Shown here: in pieces, positions 23,435 to 30,754 of the stretch
Layout of the letters: the number at the start of each line of letters is the position of its first letter
Position numbering within the stretch: the stretch's first letter is position 1
NCBI GenBank assembly: GCA_031274495.1
Contig: JAISQB010000072.1
Coordinates: 1-40,743, forward strand
Direction: 5' to 3'
Source of the DNA: Campylobacteraceae bacterium
GTDB taxonomy: Bacteria; Campylobacterota; Campylobacteria; Campylobacterales; Campylobacteraceae
DNA: 40,743 nt
Program-made: the position numbers and the translations under genes
Notes under the pieces: model-generated
Databases searched by the model: none
What the model saw: only the letters and a program-made list of their open reading frames with translations
What the model was told of the DNA's origin: nothing

Positions 23435-24724
23435 TTAAAATTTTAGCGTGAAGATGCTCTTTCCGCCATCGTGGGCGTATTCGGTTTTTATGCCGTGGAG
23501 GTCGAAGATGTTGAGCGAGATGAAAAGTCCAAAGCCCAGCCCTCTGGACTCTTTTTGTTTTTTACCCTGCATAAAGAAGGGTTTTTTGTACTCTTCTATC
23601 GAAAATTCTAACGCTTTGCCGTTGTTGATGATAGTGATCTCGTCGCCTCTTGCTATGATGGAGACTTTTTTGTCTGAGCTGTATAAAAGTGCGTTGTCGA
23701 GTAGGTTTTTGATGGCGGTCGAGAGCATATCAAAGTCTGCGCGCACCTTTTTGTCCTCTATCTTCACGCTGATATCGCAGGCTCTCTCGCCGATGACATC
23801 AAGCGCGCAGTCTATGATGTCGCGAAGATTGTAAGGGTGGATATCAAGGGTTAGTTCTCCTGTGCCCAGTTTTTCGATGCTTATAAATCTATTTAAAAGA
23901 TTCTCCTGCCTTATGAAGACCTTCTCCAACGACCTTTTGTACGCGCTCTCTTCGAGCATCTCTATGGAGAGTTTGCCCTGCATAATGGGCGTTTTAAATT
24001 CGTGCATTATGTTTCGCAAAAAAAGCTGCCTTGCTTGCCTGAAAGAGCGTATCTTTTTCACCGCCGCGCCAAATTCGTTGATGACCTGGGCTATCTCGTC
24101 GTCGTGTTTTATCTCTATCTCCATCTCGTCGTTACCCTCGGCAAAATCTTTTATCTTTTCGCGGAGTATTTTCAAAGGGCGGATGCTTCTGATGGTCGCT
24201 ATGTACAAGAGACACAGTAAGAGTATGATGATGCCGAAAACCAGCACAACGGTGTAGTTTTTATCCGCGTAGGGGATCTGAAATATAATGCGCTCGCTGC
24301 CTGTTTGGTTTAAGACAAGATAGGCGTCATCGTCGCGCAAGACTACTATGCCAAAATCCAAACCGTTCTCGCCGATAAAGACTTTGCCGATTTTGGGCTC
24401 GTCCTCTTTGTAGCGCTTGTAGTTGCCGCCGTTGTTTTTTTTGCGGGAGAGGCGTTCGTCGTATATATTTGAGATGTCGGACTTTGTCGCTTCGTCGGTG
24501 ACGAGCATAAAGCCCTCGTTTGTGAACTTTTCTATCTCAAATTTATTGGTTGCTTCATCGCGCGAATCTTCCGACACCGCCATAGAGATGGCAAGATGGT
24601 AAAAGTTGAACGCCGACTCCTTTTGCCTTTTGATATACGAGCCAGCCCCTATAAGAAACACAGCTATAGTTGCCACGCAAAATATAAGGGTAATCTTTGT
24701 CTGAAGTGAATAGCGCCATCTCAT
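23435..24724 (-). CDS. Sensor histidine kinase, ArsS-like
   Basis: 429 residues. TM1 (about 10-29) and TM2 (158-177) bracket a periplasmic sensor of about 125 residues. A HAMP linker follows (178-230). The phosphoacceptor is His241 in FLRNIMHEFKTPIMQGKLSI, a sequence strongly reminiscent of Helicobacter ArsS. The ATPase region has NAL in NLLDNALLYSS, a degenerate D-box region, and GLGFGLFISLNIFDLHG. ArsRS of Helicobacter senses acid; the signal here is unknown. Its start overlaps the response regulator stop by four bases (ATGA). Confidence 0.88.
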   Translation of the reverse strand: MRWRYSLQTKITLIFCVATIAVFLIGAGSYIKRQKESAFNFYHLAISMAVSEDSRDEATNKFEIEKFTNEGFMLVTDEATKSDISNIYDERLSRKKNNGGNYKRYKEDEPKIGKVFIGENGLDFGIVVLRDDDAYLVLNQTGSERIIFQIPYADKNYTVVLVFGIIILLLCLLYIATIRSIRPLKILREKIKDFAEGNDEMEIEIKHDDEIAQVINEFGAAVKKIRSFRQARQLFLRNIMHEFKTPIMQGKLSIEMLEESAYKRSLEKVFIRQENLLNRFISIEKLGTGELTLDIHPYNLRDIIDCALDVIGERACDISVKIEDKKVRADFDMLSTAIKNLLDNALLYSSDKKVSIIARGDEITIINNGKALEFSIEEYKKPFFMQGKKQKESRGLGFGLFISLNIFDLHGIKTEYAHDGGKSIFTLKF

Positions 24725-25395
24725 CTGTTGAGCCTGTATCCGATGCCGCGCACGGAGTGGAGAAATTCGGGGTTTTTGGAGTTGTCGTTTATCTTCGCGC
24801 GGATTCTGCTGATGAGTACATCAAGGCTTCGGCTCTCGCTCTCATCTCCCAAAGAGGGCGCAAAGCGTATCAAGTCTCGGCGCGAAACGACACAGCCTAT
24901 GCGCTCTATAAGCGTCGATAAGACTTCGTACTCGGCTTGGGTGAGTTTCAACTCTTTCCCCTTAAAGCTTATAGTCCTGGCGTCTTCGCTGACGGTGAAG
25001 CTGCTCTTTTGCTCCATCTCTTTGTCGCTTTTTTTGTATCTTCTTATCACGCTCATTATCCTGGCGTACAACTCTTTTGGCTCGTATGGTTTGGGCAGAT
25101 AATCATCCGCGCCGAAGCTCAAGCCTATCACTTTATCTTCGACATCGCTTCTTGCGGATGAGATGATGATGGGGATATCGTTTTTCTCTCTCACCTCTTT
25201 GCATATTTCAAGCCCGTCAAGTCCGGGGAGGGAGAGGTCTAATATCAAAAGGTCGTATTTGTTGATATTTATCGCGCTGATGCCGATAAATGGGTCGGAA
25301 AAGGTTTCGACTTCGATGCCGTACTTTCTTAGAAAATCGCTCAAAAGCACCGCCAACTCTTCGTCATCTTCTATCATAATGATCGAAAGGCTCAT
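24721..25395 (-). CDS. OmpR-family response regulator, ArsR-like
   Basis: 224 residues. The receiver domain has Asp10-Asp11, the phosphoacceptor Asp53 (LLILDLSLPGLDG), and the Lys in DDYLPKPYEPKEL. The C-terminal winged helix has LTQAEYEVLSTLIE, SRSLDVLISRIRAKI and SVRGIGYRL. The ATG follows AAAGGACGAAAAA. Together with the downstream kinase it forms one transcription unit. Target genes cannot be read from the window. Confidence 0.93.
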   Translation of the reverse strand: MSLSIIMIEDDEELAVLLSDFLRKYGIEVETFSDPFIGISAININKYDLLILDLSLPGLDGLEICKEVREKNDIPIIISSARSDVEDKVIGLSFGADDYLPKPYEPKELYARIMSVIRRYKKSDKEMEQKSSFTVSEDARTISFKGKELKLTQAEYEVLSTLIERIGCVVSRRDLIRFAPSLGDESESRSLDVLISRIRAKINDNSKNPEFLHSVRGIGYRLNR

Positions 25396-25538
25396 TTTTT
25401 CGTCCTTTGCATAAAGATAAGGTATAAGTTTACATTCAAAAACGATAATAATATGTTAATAGCGCACGGATTGTATAAGATAGCCAAATTTTATAAAATG
25501 TGTTATGATAATTTTTAAAATCGCGACAAAGGCTTTTA

Positions 25539-25742
25539 ATGGAAGATAAAGATAGCGTTTTAAAAGAGATAGCCGCTCTTATCGAGGCGGACGGCAAGGG
25601 GGTCTTGGAGCTTGAAGTGATGAAATTTATGAGTTTGGAGGAGCTAACCTCCATCAAAGAGTCCCTCATCAAAAGAAAAAACAACAGAAAAGATGAGCAA
25701 GAGAGCTGGTACAAAGAGTGGACGCAAAAGTGCGGGAAATAA
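25539..25742 (+). CDS. Small hypothetical protein (67 aa)
   Basis: 67 residues, charged and helical (MEDKDSVLKEIAALIEADGK; SLEELTSIKESLIKRKNNRK), without signal peptide, Cys pairs or membrane segment. AAAGG sits about nine bases before the ATG, and a possible minus-10 TATGAT (25504-25509) lies upstream. Its end overlaps the start of the PhnP-like gene by 25 bases, so the two are probably coupled. Family not recognised. Confidence 0.6.
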   Translation: MEDKDSVLKEIAALIEADGKGVLELEVMKFMSLEELTSIKESLIKRKNNRKDEQESWYKEWTQKCGK

Positions 25743-26476
25743 AACTAAAATTTATCGGCACAAGCGACACGGCGGGGCTTCCCGTGTATGGCTGTAACTG
25801 CGCGGCGTGCGATATGTACAGAAAAAGCGCCAAGACGAACTCCCCAAGCTGCGCTTATATAGAGTGTAGTGAAGGGGTGATATTTATAGATAGCGGCAGC
25901 GATGCGCTTTTAGGGATACGGGAGGGGAAGAGATTTTTGGCGCAATTTCTGACCCACTTTCACGCCGACCACGCGTATGGGCTTTTGAGACTGCGCCATA
26001 TGAATTTAACAGCACCCTGCTACCACCCCAAAGATGAACGCGGATTTGCCGACCTTTTGACGCGCCCGCACGGGTTTACATTTATAGAAAACACCCCCTT
26101 TAAAAGTGTCTCCGTAAGCGGCATCGAGTTTACCCCTATCCCGCTAAAACACACCCGCCCCACCCACGGATACCTCATCAAAACGCCAAACAAAACCATA
26201 GCCTATCTTACGGACTGCTCCGATGTCGAAGAGGAGAGCCTGGCATTTTTGCAAAAGCAAAACTTAAACGCCGTCTTCATAGACGCCAGTTACGATATAA
26301 AGTACAACGAAGGCAAACATCTAAATTTCGACGAAGCCAACGCGATGATAGACAAAATGGGAGCAAAAGAGGGCTTCCTAATCCACCAGAGCCACTACTC
26401 GCTGTCATATATCTTAGAACATAAAATAACGCTTAAATACCCATATATCCCCGAGGGGTTTGAGTACGATATCTAA
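25718..26476 (+). CDS. PhnP-like MBL-fold metallo-hydrolase (probable phosphodiesterase)
   Basis: 252 residues from GTG 25718 (a second GTG at 25730 is possible). The metallo-beta-lactamase motif is LTHFHADHAYGL (His80, His82, Asp84, His85), with further ligands in PLKHTRPTHGYLI and YLTDCSD. The three-Cys motif GCNCAACDMY (Cys26, Cys28, Cys31) matches the extra zinc site of PhnP, which hydrolyses the 5-phosphoribosyl 1,2-cyclic phosphate of the C-P lyase pathway. No phn genes are nearby, so a general cyclic-phosphate or nucleotide phosphodiesterase role is equally likely. Cytosolic. Confidence 0.82.
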   Translation: MDAKVREIKLKFIGTSDTAGLPVYGCNCAACDMYRKSAKTNSPSCAYIECSEGVIFIDSGSDALLGIREGKRFLAQFLTHFHADHAYGLLRLRHMNLTAPCYHPKDERGFADLLTRPHGFTFIENTPFKSVSVSGIEFTPIPLKHTRPTHGYLIKTPNKTIAYLTDCSDVEEESLAFLQKQNLNAVFIDASYDIKYNEGKHLNFDEANAMIDKMGAKEGFLIHQSHYSLSYILEHKITLKYPYIPEGFEYDI

Positions 26477-26507
26477 ATGGCGCAAACTAATACTTTAGCC
26501 TTATATT

Positions 26508-26541
26508 ATTAAAGTAATTTTAATATATCTTCGTGTAAAAT
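26508..26541 (+). promoter_or_regulatory. Unit 1 palindrome plus minus-10 (conserved lipoprotein promoter element)
   Basis: ATTAAAGTAATTTTAAT (26508-26524) is a near-palindrome; TAAAAT in GTGTAAAAT (26536-26541) follows. AAAG to TAAAAT distance is 25 bases (26 in the other three copies). It starts a leader of about 190 nt before the 26734 gene. Confidence 0.6.
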
Positions 26542-26604
26542 CATCCGTGGGTTTGGTATCCGGTGTGGTAGTATATATTTAATTTTACATTAAATATAGT
26601 ATGA

Positions 26605-26651
26605 GGAGAGTTGAGAGAAATGATATTTCAAATTTCTCAACTCTCCTTTTT
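26605..26651 (+). terminator. Strong hairpin plus T-run inside the unit 1 leader (attenuator or sRNA terminator)
   Basis: GGAGAGTTGAGA (26605-26616) pairs perfectly with TCTCAACTCTCC (26635-26646), followed by TTTTT. It lies between the promoter element and the lipoprotein gene, so it either attenuates that gene or ends a short RNA of about 100 nt. Confidence 0.7.
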
Positions 26652-26733
26652 CTGAAATTTTGTTTTTTACCCCGATATCATACAGCTGTCCAAAAAAATC
26701 AAGGTATTAAAATTTAATTGATAAGGGGTAAGT

Positions 26734-27633
26734 ATGAAGCATATAGTTAAACTGCTAACGGCAGTTTTGGTTTTAGAGTTTTTAGTTGGCTGCGGAGGCG
26801 GCGGTGGAGGAAGTAGCAATCCTGGTGGAGGCGGTCCTAACAACGGTTCGGATTATAATATTTCGCAAGAAAATTACACCCTTACTTATGAAAATAGTAT
26901 CGGGACTGCATTTATAAAAGTTAATAACGGGACTTTTTTAATGGGTGTTGATAGTAGCGATGGGTGGACGGCACCGGATGAAATGCAACACGCAGTAAAT
27001 ATTACAAAGCCATTTTATCTTGGAGTATATGAAGTTACAAAAGGAGAGTGGAAAGCCATAATGGGTGCGAACAGTGATCCTTATCCTGCTTTTAATAATG
27101 ATAAGTATCCTGTAACAAATATTAAATATGCGCAAATTCAAGAGTTTATTGATAAGTTAAATGCAAAAGAGAAAAGAACGACGCCGGATAGACCAAAATA
27201 TCGTCTTCCTACGGAAGCCGAATGGGAATATGTCGCAAGAGAGGAAGGTGCAAAATTAACAGCTTGGAGTTTTGGCAATGACATTGCGAAGTTAGAGCAG
27301 TATGCACAATACAATAAAACCGGCACTCTGGTTTTTGCAAGGGTTGGTCAAAAAGATCCAAATAGTTTGGGGTTTTATGATATATACGGCAATGCATATG
27401 AATTTGTATCTGATTTTTATGATGTAAATTATGGTTTAAATTCAGCGCAACTCGCAAGCGTTACGGATGATCCGCAAGGACCGGTTTCGGGAACGAAAAA
27501 AGTTGCTCGAGGCGGTAGTATCACAACTGCAAATCCGGCTGACTTACGCTCGGCTCGCCGTGTAGACCTGGATATAGGCGATTCTTATCCTAATTTAGGC
27601 TTTCGTTTGGCATTGGACGCGCCTGCGCCATAA
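26734..27633 (+). CDS. Lipoprotein with formylglycine-generating-enzyme (SUMF1-like) domain
   Basis: 299 residues. The lipoprotein signal peptide is MKHIVKLLTAVLVLEFLVGC with the lipid-attached Cys at residue 20, followed by a Gly/Asn/Ser tether. Residues about 60-295 form an FGE-sulfatase type domain. Its marks are NGTFLMGVDSSDG, EVTKGEWKAIMG, YPVTNIKYAQIQEFIDKLN, YRLPTEAEWEYVAREEG, LGFYDIYGNAYEFVSDFY, RGGSI and NLGFRLAL. True sulfatase-activating members use Cys or copper; most bacterial lipoprotein members are non-catalytic binding or regulatory domains, and no sulfatase is present here. RBS AAGGGG. It is the first unit of a four-unit tandem array. It shares its signal peptide and upstream leader with unrelated lipoproteins downstream, so it appears to be a domain swap onto a common front end. 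Confidence 0.85.
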   Translation: MKHIVKLLTAVLVLEFLVGCGGGGGGSSNPGGGGPNNGSDYNISQENYTLTYENSIGTAFIKVNNGTFLMGVDSSDGWTAPDEMQHAVNITKPFYLGVYEVTKGEWKAIMGANSDPYPAFNNDKYPVTNIKYAQIQEFIDKLNAKEKRTTPDRPKYRLPTEAEWEYVAREEGAKLTAWSFGNDIAKLEQYAQYNKTGTLVFARVGQKDPNSLGFYDIYGNAYEFVSDFYDVNYGLNSAQLASVTDDPQGPVSGTKKVARGGSITTANPADLRSARRVDLDIGDSYPNLGFRLALDAPAP

Positions 27634-27641
27634 TTAAACAT

Positions 27642-27673
27642 AAACGGCTGTTGCAGTATCGCAATAGCCGTTT
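27642..27673. terminator. Bidirectional hairpin terminator, unit 1
   Basis: AAACGGCTGTTGC (27642-27654) pairs with GCAATAGCCGTTT (27661-27673). It separates the lipoprotein gene from the convergent crcB remnant. Confidence 0.65.
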
Positions 27674-27885
27674 ATCTAAGCAAAAACCGCAAAAAAATAA
27701 GCAGACAACCCCAAAAGCACAGACGAACTAACATAAAAAATGTCTTAAGCAACTCTCTCGTTTTCACCAAAAATCCCATTGAAAAAGCAGACGATATATT
27801 CACAACAAGCGTGTAGCATGGGAACGAATCGCTCTTGATGATACCAAACAGCGCATGACGCAAAAGCGCCGTAAAAACAGCCCTG
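27672..27885 (-). pseudogene. crcB remnant, unit 1
   Basis: The minus strand encodes RHALFGIIKSDSFPCYTLVV, matching the intact copy downstream (RHTLFGIIKSDSFPYHTLVV). It then has a deletion of about 40 codons and resumes at GFLVKTRELLKTFF. After that the frame is lost because one A is missing from the ACATAAAAAA run. DNA identity to 28840-29208 is high outside the deletion. It has no start region. Clearly a decayed copy from segmental duplication. Confidence 0.85.
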
Positions 27886-27940
27886 AAGGTTTTAAATATA
27901 ATATATAGTGCGATAAATTAATGATTTATTTGTCCAACAT

Positions 27941-27972
27941 AGAGTAATTTGTAATATATCTTAGTGTAAAAT
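27941..27972 (+). promoter_or_regulatory. Unit 2 promoter element (degenerate palindrome plus minus-10)
   Basis: AGAGTAATTTGTAATAT replaces the cleaner palindromes of units 3 and 4, with GTGTAAAAT following (TAAAAT 27967-27972). Spacing from AGAG to TAAAAT is 26 bases, as in units 3 and 4. Confidence 0.5.
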
Positions 27973-28005
27973 TCTCCGCAAGTTTAATATTTGATGGGGT
28001 AACAG

Positions 28006-28113
28006 ATGTTTAATGTTGTTTTAAATTTAATCCGCAAACTAAATAGCAAATTTTTTGCTTACCAAATCTTATTATCTTCCACAAAATATCGCATATTTTG
28101 TCAAAAAGTTTAA
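28006..28113 (+). CDS. Leader small ORF of unit 2 (35 aa)
   Basis: An ATG frame preceded by GATGGGG encodes MFNVVLNLIRKLNSKFFAYQ followed by ILLSSTKYRIFCQKV. The larger leader ORF of unit 3 contains corresponding pieces (FNIILSAFCRE; FFACQVFFL; SRILYKKI), so these leaders are homologous. Whether it is translated, or is only a DNA homology, is open. A perfect AT-rich stem, ACAAAATAT/ATATTTTGT, lies at 28081-28101 within it. Confidence 0.3.
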   Translation: MFNVVLNLIRKLNSKFFAYQILLSSTKYRIFCQKV

Positions 28114-28144
28114 AGTATCAAAATTCATTTCATAAGGGGTAAAC

Positions 28145-28798
28145 ATGAAGTATATAGTTAAGCTGCTAACGGCAGTTTCGGTTTTAGGTTTTTTAGTTGG
28201 CTGCGGAGGCGGAGGTGACGAGACGGACGAAAACAACGATCCTCAAAAGTCGCAAATCTCTTTTGCAGATATAGAGTCTACATTTTCGGTCGATTTTCCG
28301 GTACCTGCGGGCTCCAAAGTTGTTTCTATAGACAAGTATAAGGTGTATAGCGCTACTCAAGCGGCGTTTAATGATTTGAACGCGACCGTTCTTAAGCCCG
28401 GAAAATATATCCTTGCCAGCAATGGCTATCACATAAGTGAAGATACGACAACCAAGATAACATATTACGCCGAACACAACAAAACCGCCGGCACCATTCG
28501 GACGGGAATATACACCTATTCAAATTTCGCAGGATTGAGCGATGATATATTTGATTATGAGTTTGGCGTTGTAGACGGGAAGTTTGCGAAAGCTGTCAAA
28601 TATGTAAGATATGAGGGTAGTATATCGTCACAGTATTCTAATTATGCGACAAATCAGCGATATTTGCCATCATTAGGCTTTAACAATTGCAAGTCTACCG
28701 AGGGCAATTGGAGATGTTCAAAGAGCGATTCTAAGTTCACATACATCTGGGAAACGATAGACGCCTACACATATCAATATATCATAACAGCAAAATAA
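28145..28798 (+). CDS. Lipoprotein of unknown function, paralogue A (unit 2)
   Basis: 217 residues. The signal peptide MKYIVKLLTAVSVLGFLVGC ends in a lipobox Cys (residue 20) and a Gly-rich tether. The mature part is one domain shared with the lipoproteins at 29750 and 30755. Shared marks are ISFADIESTFSVDFP, YKVYSATQAAF, TYYAEHNKTAGTIRTGIYTY, the EFGVVDGK loop, AVKYVRYEGSIS, and a Cys pair spaced by eight residues (FNNCKSTEGNWRC) that could form a disulfide. RBS AAGGGG. Predicted to be anchored in the outer or inner membrane facing the periplasm or outside. I do not recognise the family. Confidence 0.75.
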   Translation: MKYIVKLLTAVSVLGFLVGCGGGGDETDENNDPQKSQISFADIESTFSVDFPVPAGSKVVSIDKYKVYSATQAAFNDLNATVLKPGKYILASNGYHISEDTTTKITYYAEHNKTAGTIRTGIYTYSNFAGLSDDIFDYEFGVVDGKFAKAVKYVRYEGSISSQYSNYATNQRYLPSLGFNNCKSTEGNWRCSKSDSKFTYIWETIDAYTYQYIITAK

Positions 28799-28812
28799 AA
28801 CTCACATCTAAA

Positions 28813-28840
28813 AAAACAAGGCGATTTTTCGCCTTGTTTT
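28813..28840. terminator. Bidirectional terminator, unit 2
   Basis: AAAACAAGGCGA (28813-28824) pairs perfectly with TCGCCTTGTTTT (28829-28840) around a TTTT loop. A and T runs on the two sides make it work in both directions between the convergent lipoprotein and crcB. Confidence 0.85.
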
Positions 28841-29208
28841 TATCTCATCAAGCTTCTTAGCAGATAAACGGCGGCGAAGTAGCTCGCGAGCCCCAAAAGC
28901 ACAGACGAGCCAACATAAAAAAATGTCTTAAGAATCTCACCCTTATCCACTAAAAATCCCGTATCTAAAGCAAACGATGAAAATGTCGTAAACGAGCCTA
29001 AAAGTCCCGTGATGAAAAAGAGTCTGACAGGCAGGGGCATATTGCCTTTTAGGATGCAATACTCCGCGAACACTCCTATGAAAAAACAGCCGATGATATT
29101 CACAACAAGCGTGTGGTACGGGAACGAATCACTCTTGATGATACCAAACAGCGTATGCCGCAAAAGCGCCCCCAAAACAGCCCCAAAAGCGATAGCAAGA
29201 TAGTTCAC
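28840..29208 (-). CDS. crcB: Fluoride exporter CrcB/FEX
   Basis: 122 residues from GTG 29208 (MNYLAIAFGAVLGALLRHTL). A longer ATG reading at 29253 would place the probable minus-10 box inside the coding region, so I prefer the GTG with AAGGGGG upstream. Four membrane helices, and the family marks GGxxGALLRH-like N-terminus, TLVVNIIGCFFIGVF and GLLGSFTTFSSFALDT (the FTTFSSF track that lines the fluoride pore). It forms a dual-topology dimer that exports fluoride. This is the only intact copy among four units. I looked for a fluoride riboswitch upstream and did not find its characteristic sequence. Confidence 0.9.
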   Translation of the reverse strand: MNYLAIAFGAVLGALLRHTLFGIIKSDSFPYHTLVVNIIGCFFIGVFAEYCILKGNMPLPVRLFFITGLLGSFTTFSSFALDTGFLVDKGEILKTFFYVGSSVLLGLASYFAAVYLLRSLMR

Positions 29209-29243
29209 TCCAAGCCCCCTTAGCCCAAAATATTTTTGCGGCA

Positions 29244-29249
29244 AGTATA
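29244..29249 (-). promoter_or_regulatory. Minus-10 box (TATACT) for crcB
   Basis: On the minus strand TTATACT lies about 36 bases before the GTG start at 29208, supporting that start over the upstream ATG. Confidence 0.45.
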
Positions 29250-29253
29250 ACAT

Positions 29254-29458
29254 ATCTGTTTTTAAGCGGGTGTGTGAAAGTCGTGAAAAACTATAGCTTC
29301 GGGCGACGGATATCGCACAAAATTAGGTAAACGCAATCACCACTTTTTCCATCCATAGATGGAATAAAAACCCCATAATATGGCGCCAATATGTTTATAT
29401 GTCACAAAATATTTCAAGTGTGTTATCCAAGTGCGATAAACTTATGATTTTTCTTCAT
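29254..29458. other. Unit 2/3 junction without gene
   Basis: About 200 bases between the crcB upstream region and the unit 3 promoter element. The right part (from TTTCAAGTGTGTTATCC to GATAAACTTATG, about 29412-29444) resembles the sequence just before the unit 4 element (CTTCAAGTGCTATTC ... GCAAACTAACG), so the conserved block extends upstream of the palindrome. A short self-complementary CCATCCATAGATGG lies near 29350. No gene is seen. Confidence 0.45.
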
Positions 29459-29496
29459 AATATTAAAGTAGATTTTAATATTTATTGGTGTAAAAT
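29459..29496 (+). promoter_or_regulatory. Unit 3 palindrome plus minus-10
   Basis: AATATTAAAG (29459-29468) and its mirror ATTTTAATATT (29472-29482) form the palindrome; GGTGTAAAAT follows with TAAAAT at 29491-29496. The leader to the lipoprotein is about 250 nt. Confidence 0.65.
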
Positions 29497-29527
29497 TTAT
29501 ACAGATTATTATTAGAAGGTATTAGTA

Positions 29528-29746
29528 ATGATAATATTTAATATTATCTTAAGTGCGTTCTGTAGAGAAATAGAGAGAGAAAACATTACAAATTTCTTAA
29601 GTGCTTTATTTTCCAAAAAATTTGCGCGCTGTTGTGGTGCCGGATTTTTTGCCTGTCAAGTTTTTTTCTTAGATTTCATCGCAATATCTCGTATCTTGTA
29701 CAAAAAAATTAAAAGTGTGAAAATTCTCTCAACAAGGAAGGAGTAA
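29528..29746 (+). CDS. Leader small ORF of unit 3 (72 aa)
   Basis: ATG preceded by AGAAGG nine bases upstream, in the leader of the unit 3 lipoprotein. It begins MIIFNIILSAFCREIERENI and includes KKFARCCGAGFFACQVFFLD, and it ends four bases before the lipoprotein ATG, its last codons lying over that gene's AAGGAG site. This arrangement would allow translational coupling or leader-peptide control. Partial similarity to the unit 2 leader ORF supports common origin. Coding status is uncertain. Confidence 0.35.
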   Translation: MIIFNIILSAFCREIERENITNFLSALFSKKFARCCGAGFFACQVFFLDFIAISRILYKKIKSVKILSTRKE

Positions 29747-29749
29747 AAC

Positions 29750-30370
29750 ATGAGACATATAACTAATCTGCTCGCGGCAGTCTTGGTTTTGGGGTTTTTA
29801 GTCGGCTGCGGAGGTGATGGTGGGGATCAAGATTTACATATCTCTTTTGATAGAGTGCATACTGAGTTTCCGGCTTTTTTTGAGCATGAGAATGCCAGTA
29901 TTGTTGATATAAAGAAGTCTAAAGTATATAGCGCTACTTCGGCAACGCTGGATAGCGTTCGTTTGAAAGTTTCATCAGGACACCCTTTGACAAATCCTGA
30001 AGATGGACTGTATGAATTTACGGACGAGGAGGCAAGTGTAAGGTATTTTATCCAATACAACGGCACGGTGGGTAGTCTCGACGCAGGTATGAATAGCACC
30101 TCAAACGAAGTACTAACAGAAAGCGCTTTTAATAACGAGTTCGGCGATATAGACGGCGATCTCAGGCAAGTCGTCATCGAAGTGAGTTATAATGAGCCTA
30201 TATCGCCCGTAGATGCCTCTTTTCAGGAAGCGTTTGGTTATCTCAAATTTAATTGCTACACCACCATAGGCACTCAACATATATGCAATAGGCAAGACGA
30301 TAACTTTGAATATAACTGGACGCAAAAAGACGAACACACATACCGATATGTTGCATCGATAAAGAGATAA
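29750..30370 (+). CDS. Lipoprotein of unknown function, paralogue B (unit 3)
   Basis: 206 residues, signal MRHITNLLAAVLVLGFLVGC with lipobox Cys at residue 20, and a shorter Gly/Asp tether. The mature domain is the most diverged of the three paralogues but retains ISFDRVHTEFPAFFE, KVYSATSATLD, RYFIQYNGTVGSLDAGM, NEFGDIDGDLRQVV and the Cys pair (FNCYTTIGTQHIC), here spaced by nine residues. AAGGAG lies directly upstream. Function unknown. Confidence 0.75.
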   Translation: MRHITNLLAAVLVLGFLVGCGGDGGDQDLHISFDRVHTEFPAFFEHENASIVDIKKSKVYSATSATLDSVRLKVSSGHPLTNPEDGLYEFTDEEASVRYFIQYNGTVGSLDAGMNSTSNEVLTESAFNNEFGDIDGDLRQVVIEVSYNEPISPVDASFQEAFGYLKFNCYTTIGTQHICNRQDDNFEYNWTQKDEHTYRYVASIKR

Positions 30371-30380
30371 AATCCACATC

Positions 30381-30408
30381 AAAGCAAGGTGTTTTTCACC
30401 TTGCTTTT
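30381..30408. terminator. Bidirectional terminator, unit 3
   Basis: AAAGCAAGGTG (30381-30391) pairs with CACCTTGCTTT (30397-30407) around TTTTT, with flanking A and T. Confidence 0.8.
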
Positions 30409-30535
30409 ATTCTTGCAAAGCCGCTAAGGGTTTAACCATAAAGTCAAACCATTAAGATAATGCTAAAACACCCACATGCCCCAAAAGCTTCAAGTGCTAT
30501 TCATAAATATAGCAAACTAACGATTTATCTTTAAA
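30409..30535 (-). pseudogene. Trace of crcB 3' end, unit 3
   Basis: Immediately after the terminator, TGCAAAGCCGCTAAGG (about 30415-30430) resembles the position-equivalent TGCGAAGTTGCTTAAG of unit 4 and, more weakly, the end of the intact crcB. Everything further is lost except a CCCCAAAAGC-like block near 30480. There is no coding potential left. The rest of the gap to 30754 holds the promoter element and leader of unit 4, with no gene seen. Confidence 0.4.
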
Positions 30536-30572
30536 ATATTAAAGTAACTTTTAATATGCATTGATGTAAAAT
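30536..30572 (+). promoter_or_regulatory. Unit 4 palindrome plus minus-10
   Basis: The cleanest copy: ATATTAAAG (30536-30544), TAA, CTTTTAATAT (30548-30557), then GATGTAAAAT with TAAAAT at 30567-30572. The leader to the lipoprotein is about 180 nt, and the equivalent of the leader ORF has lost its start codon and contains an early stop. Confidence 0.65.
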
Positions 30573-30754
30573 TCATAAAATTTGCCATATTGGGAAGTAT
30601 TTACAAAGTCTAATGCTATTTTAAGTTTGGTTTGCGAAGAGGGGTAGCTTTACGAATTGTCTTAAATTGCGACACAAAATTTATTTTCCACTTCAATAGT
30701 GCGCGTTTTATTTAAAAAATTTAAAGTATCAAAATTCATTAATAAGGAGAAAGC

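Noticed and set aside
24728-25414. Several plus-strand frames over the response regulator
   Set aside because: They are antisense shadows; the minus strand shows the full receiver and winged-helix motifs.
29209-29460. Fluoride riboswitch upstream of crcB
   Set aside because: I searched the minus-strand upstream region for the conserved GGxGATGG / CTGATGGC type elements and did not see them.
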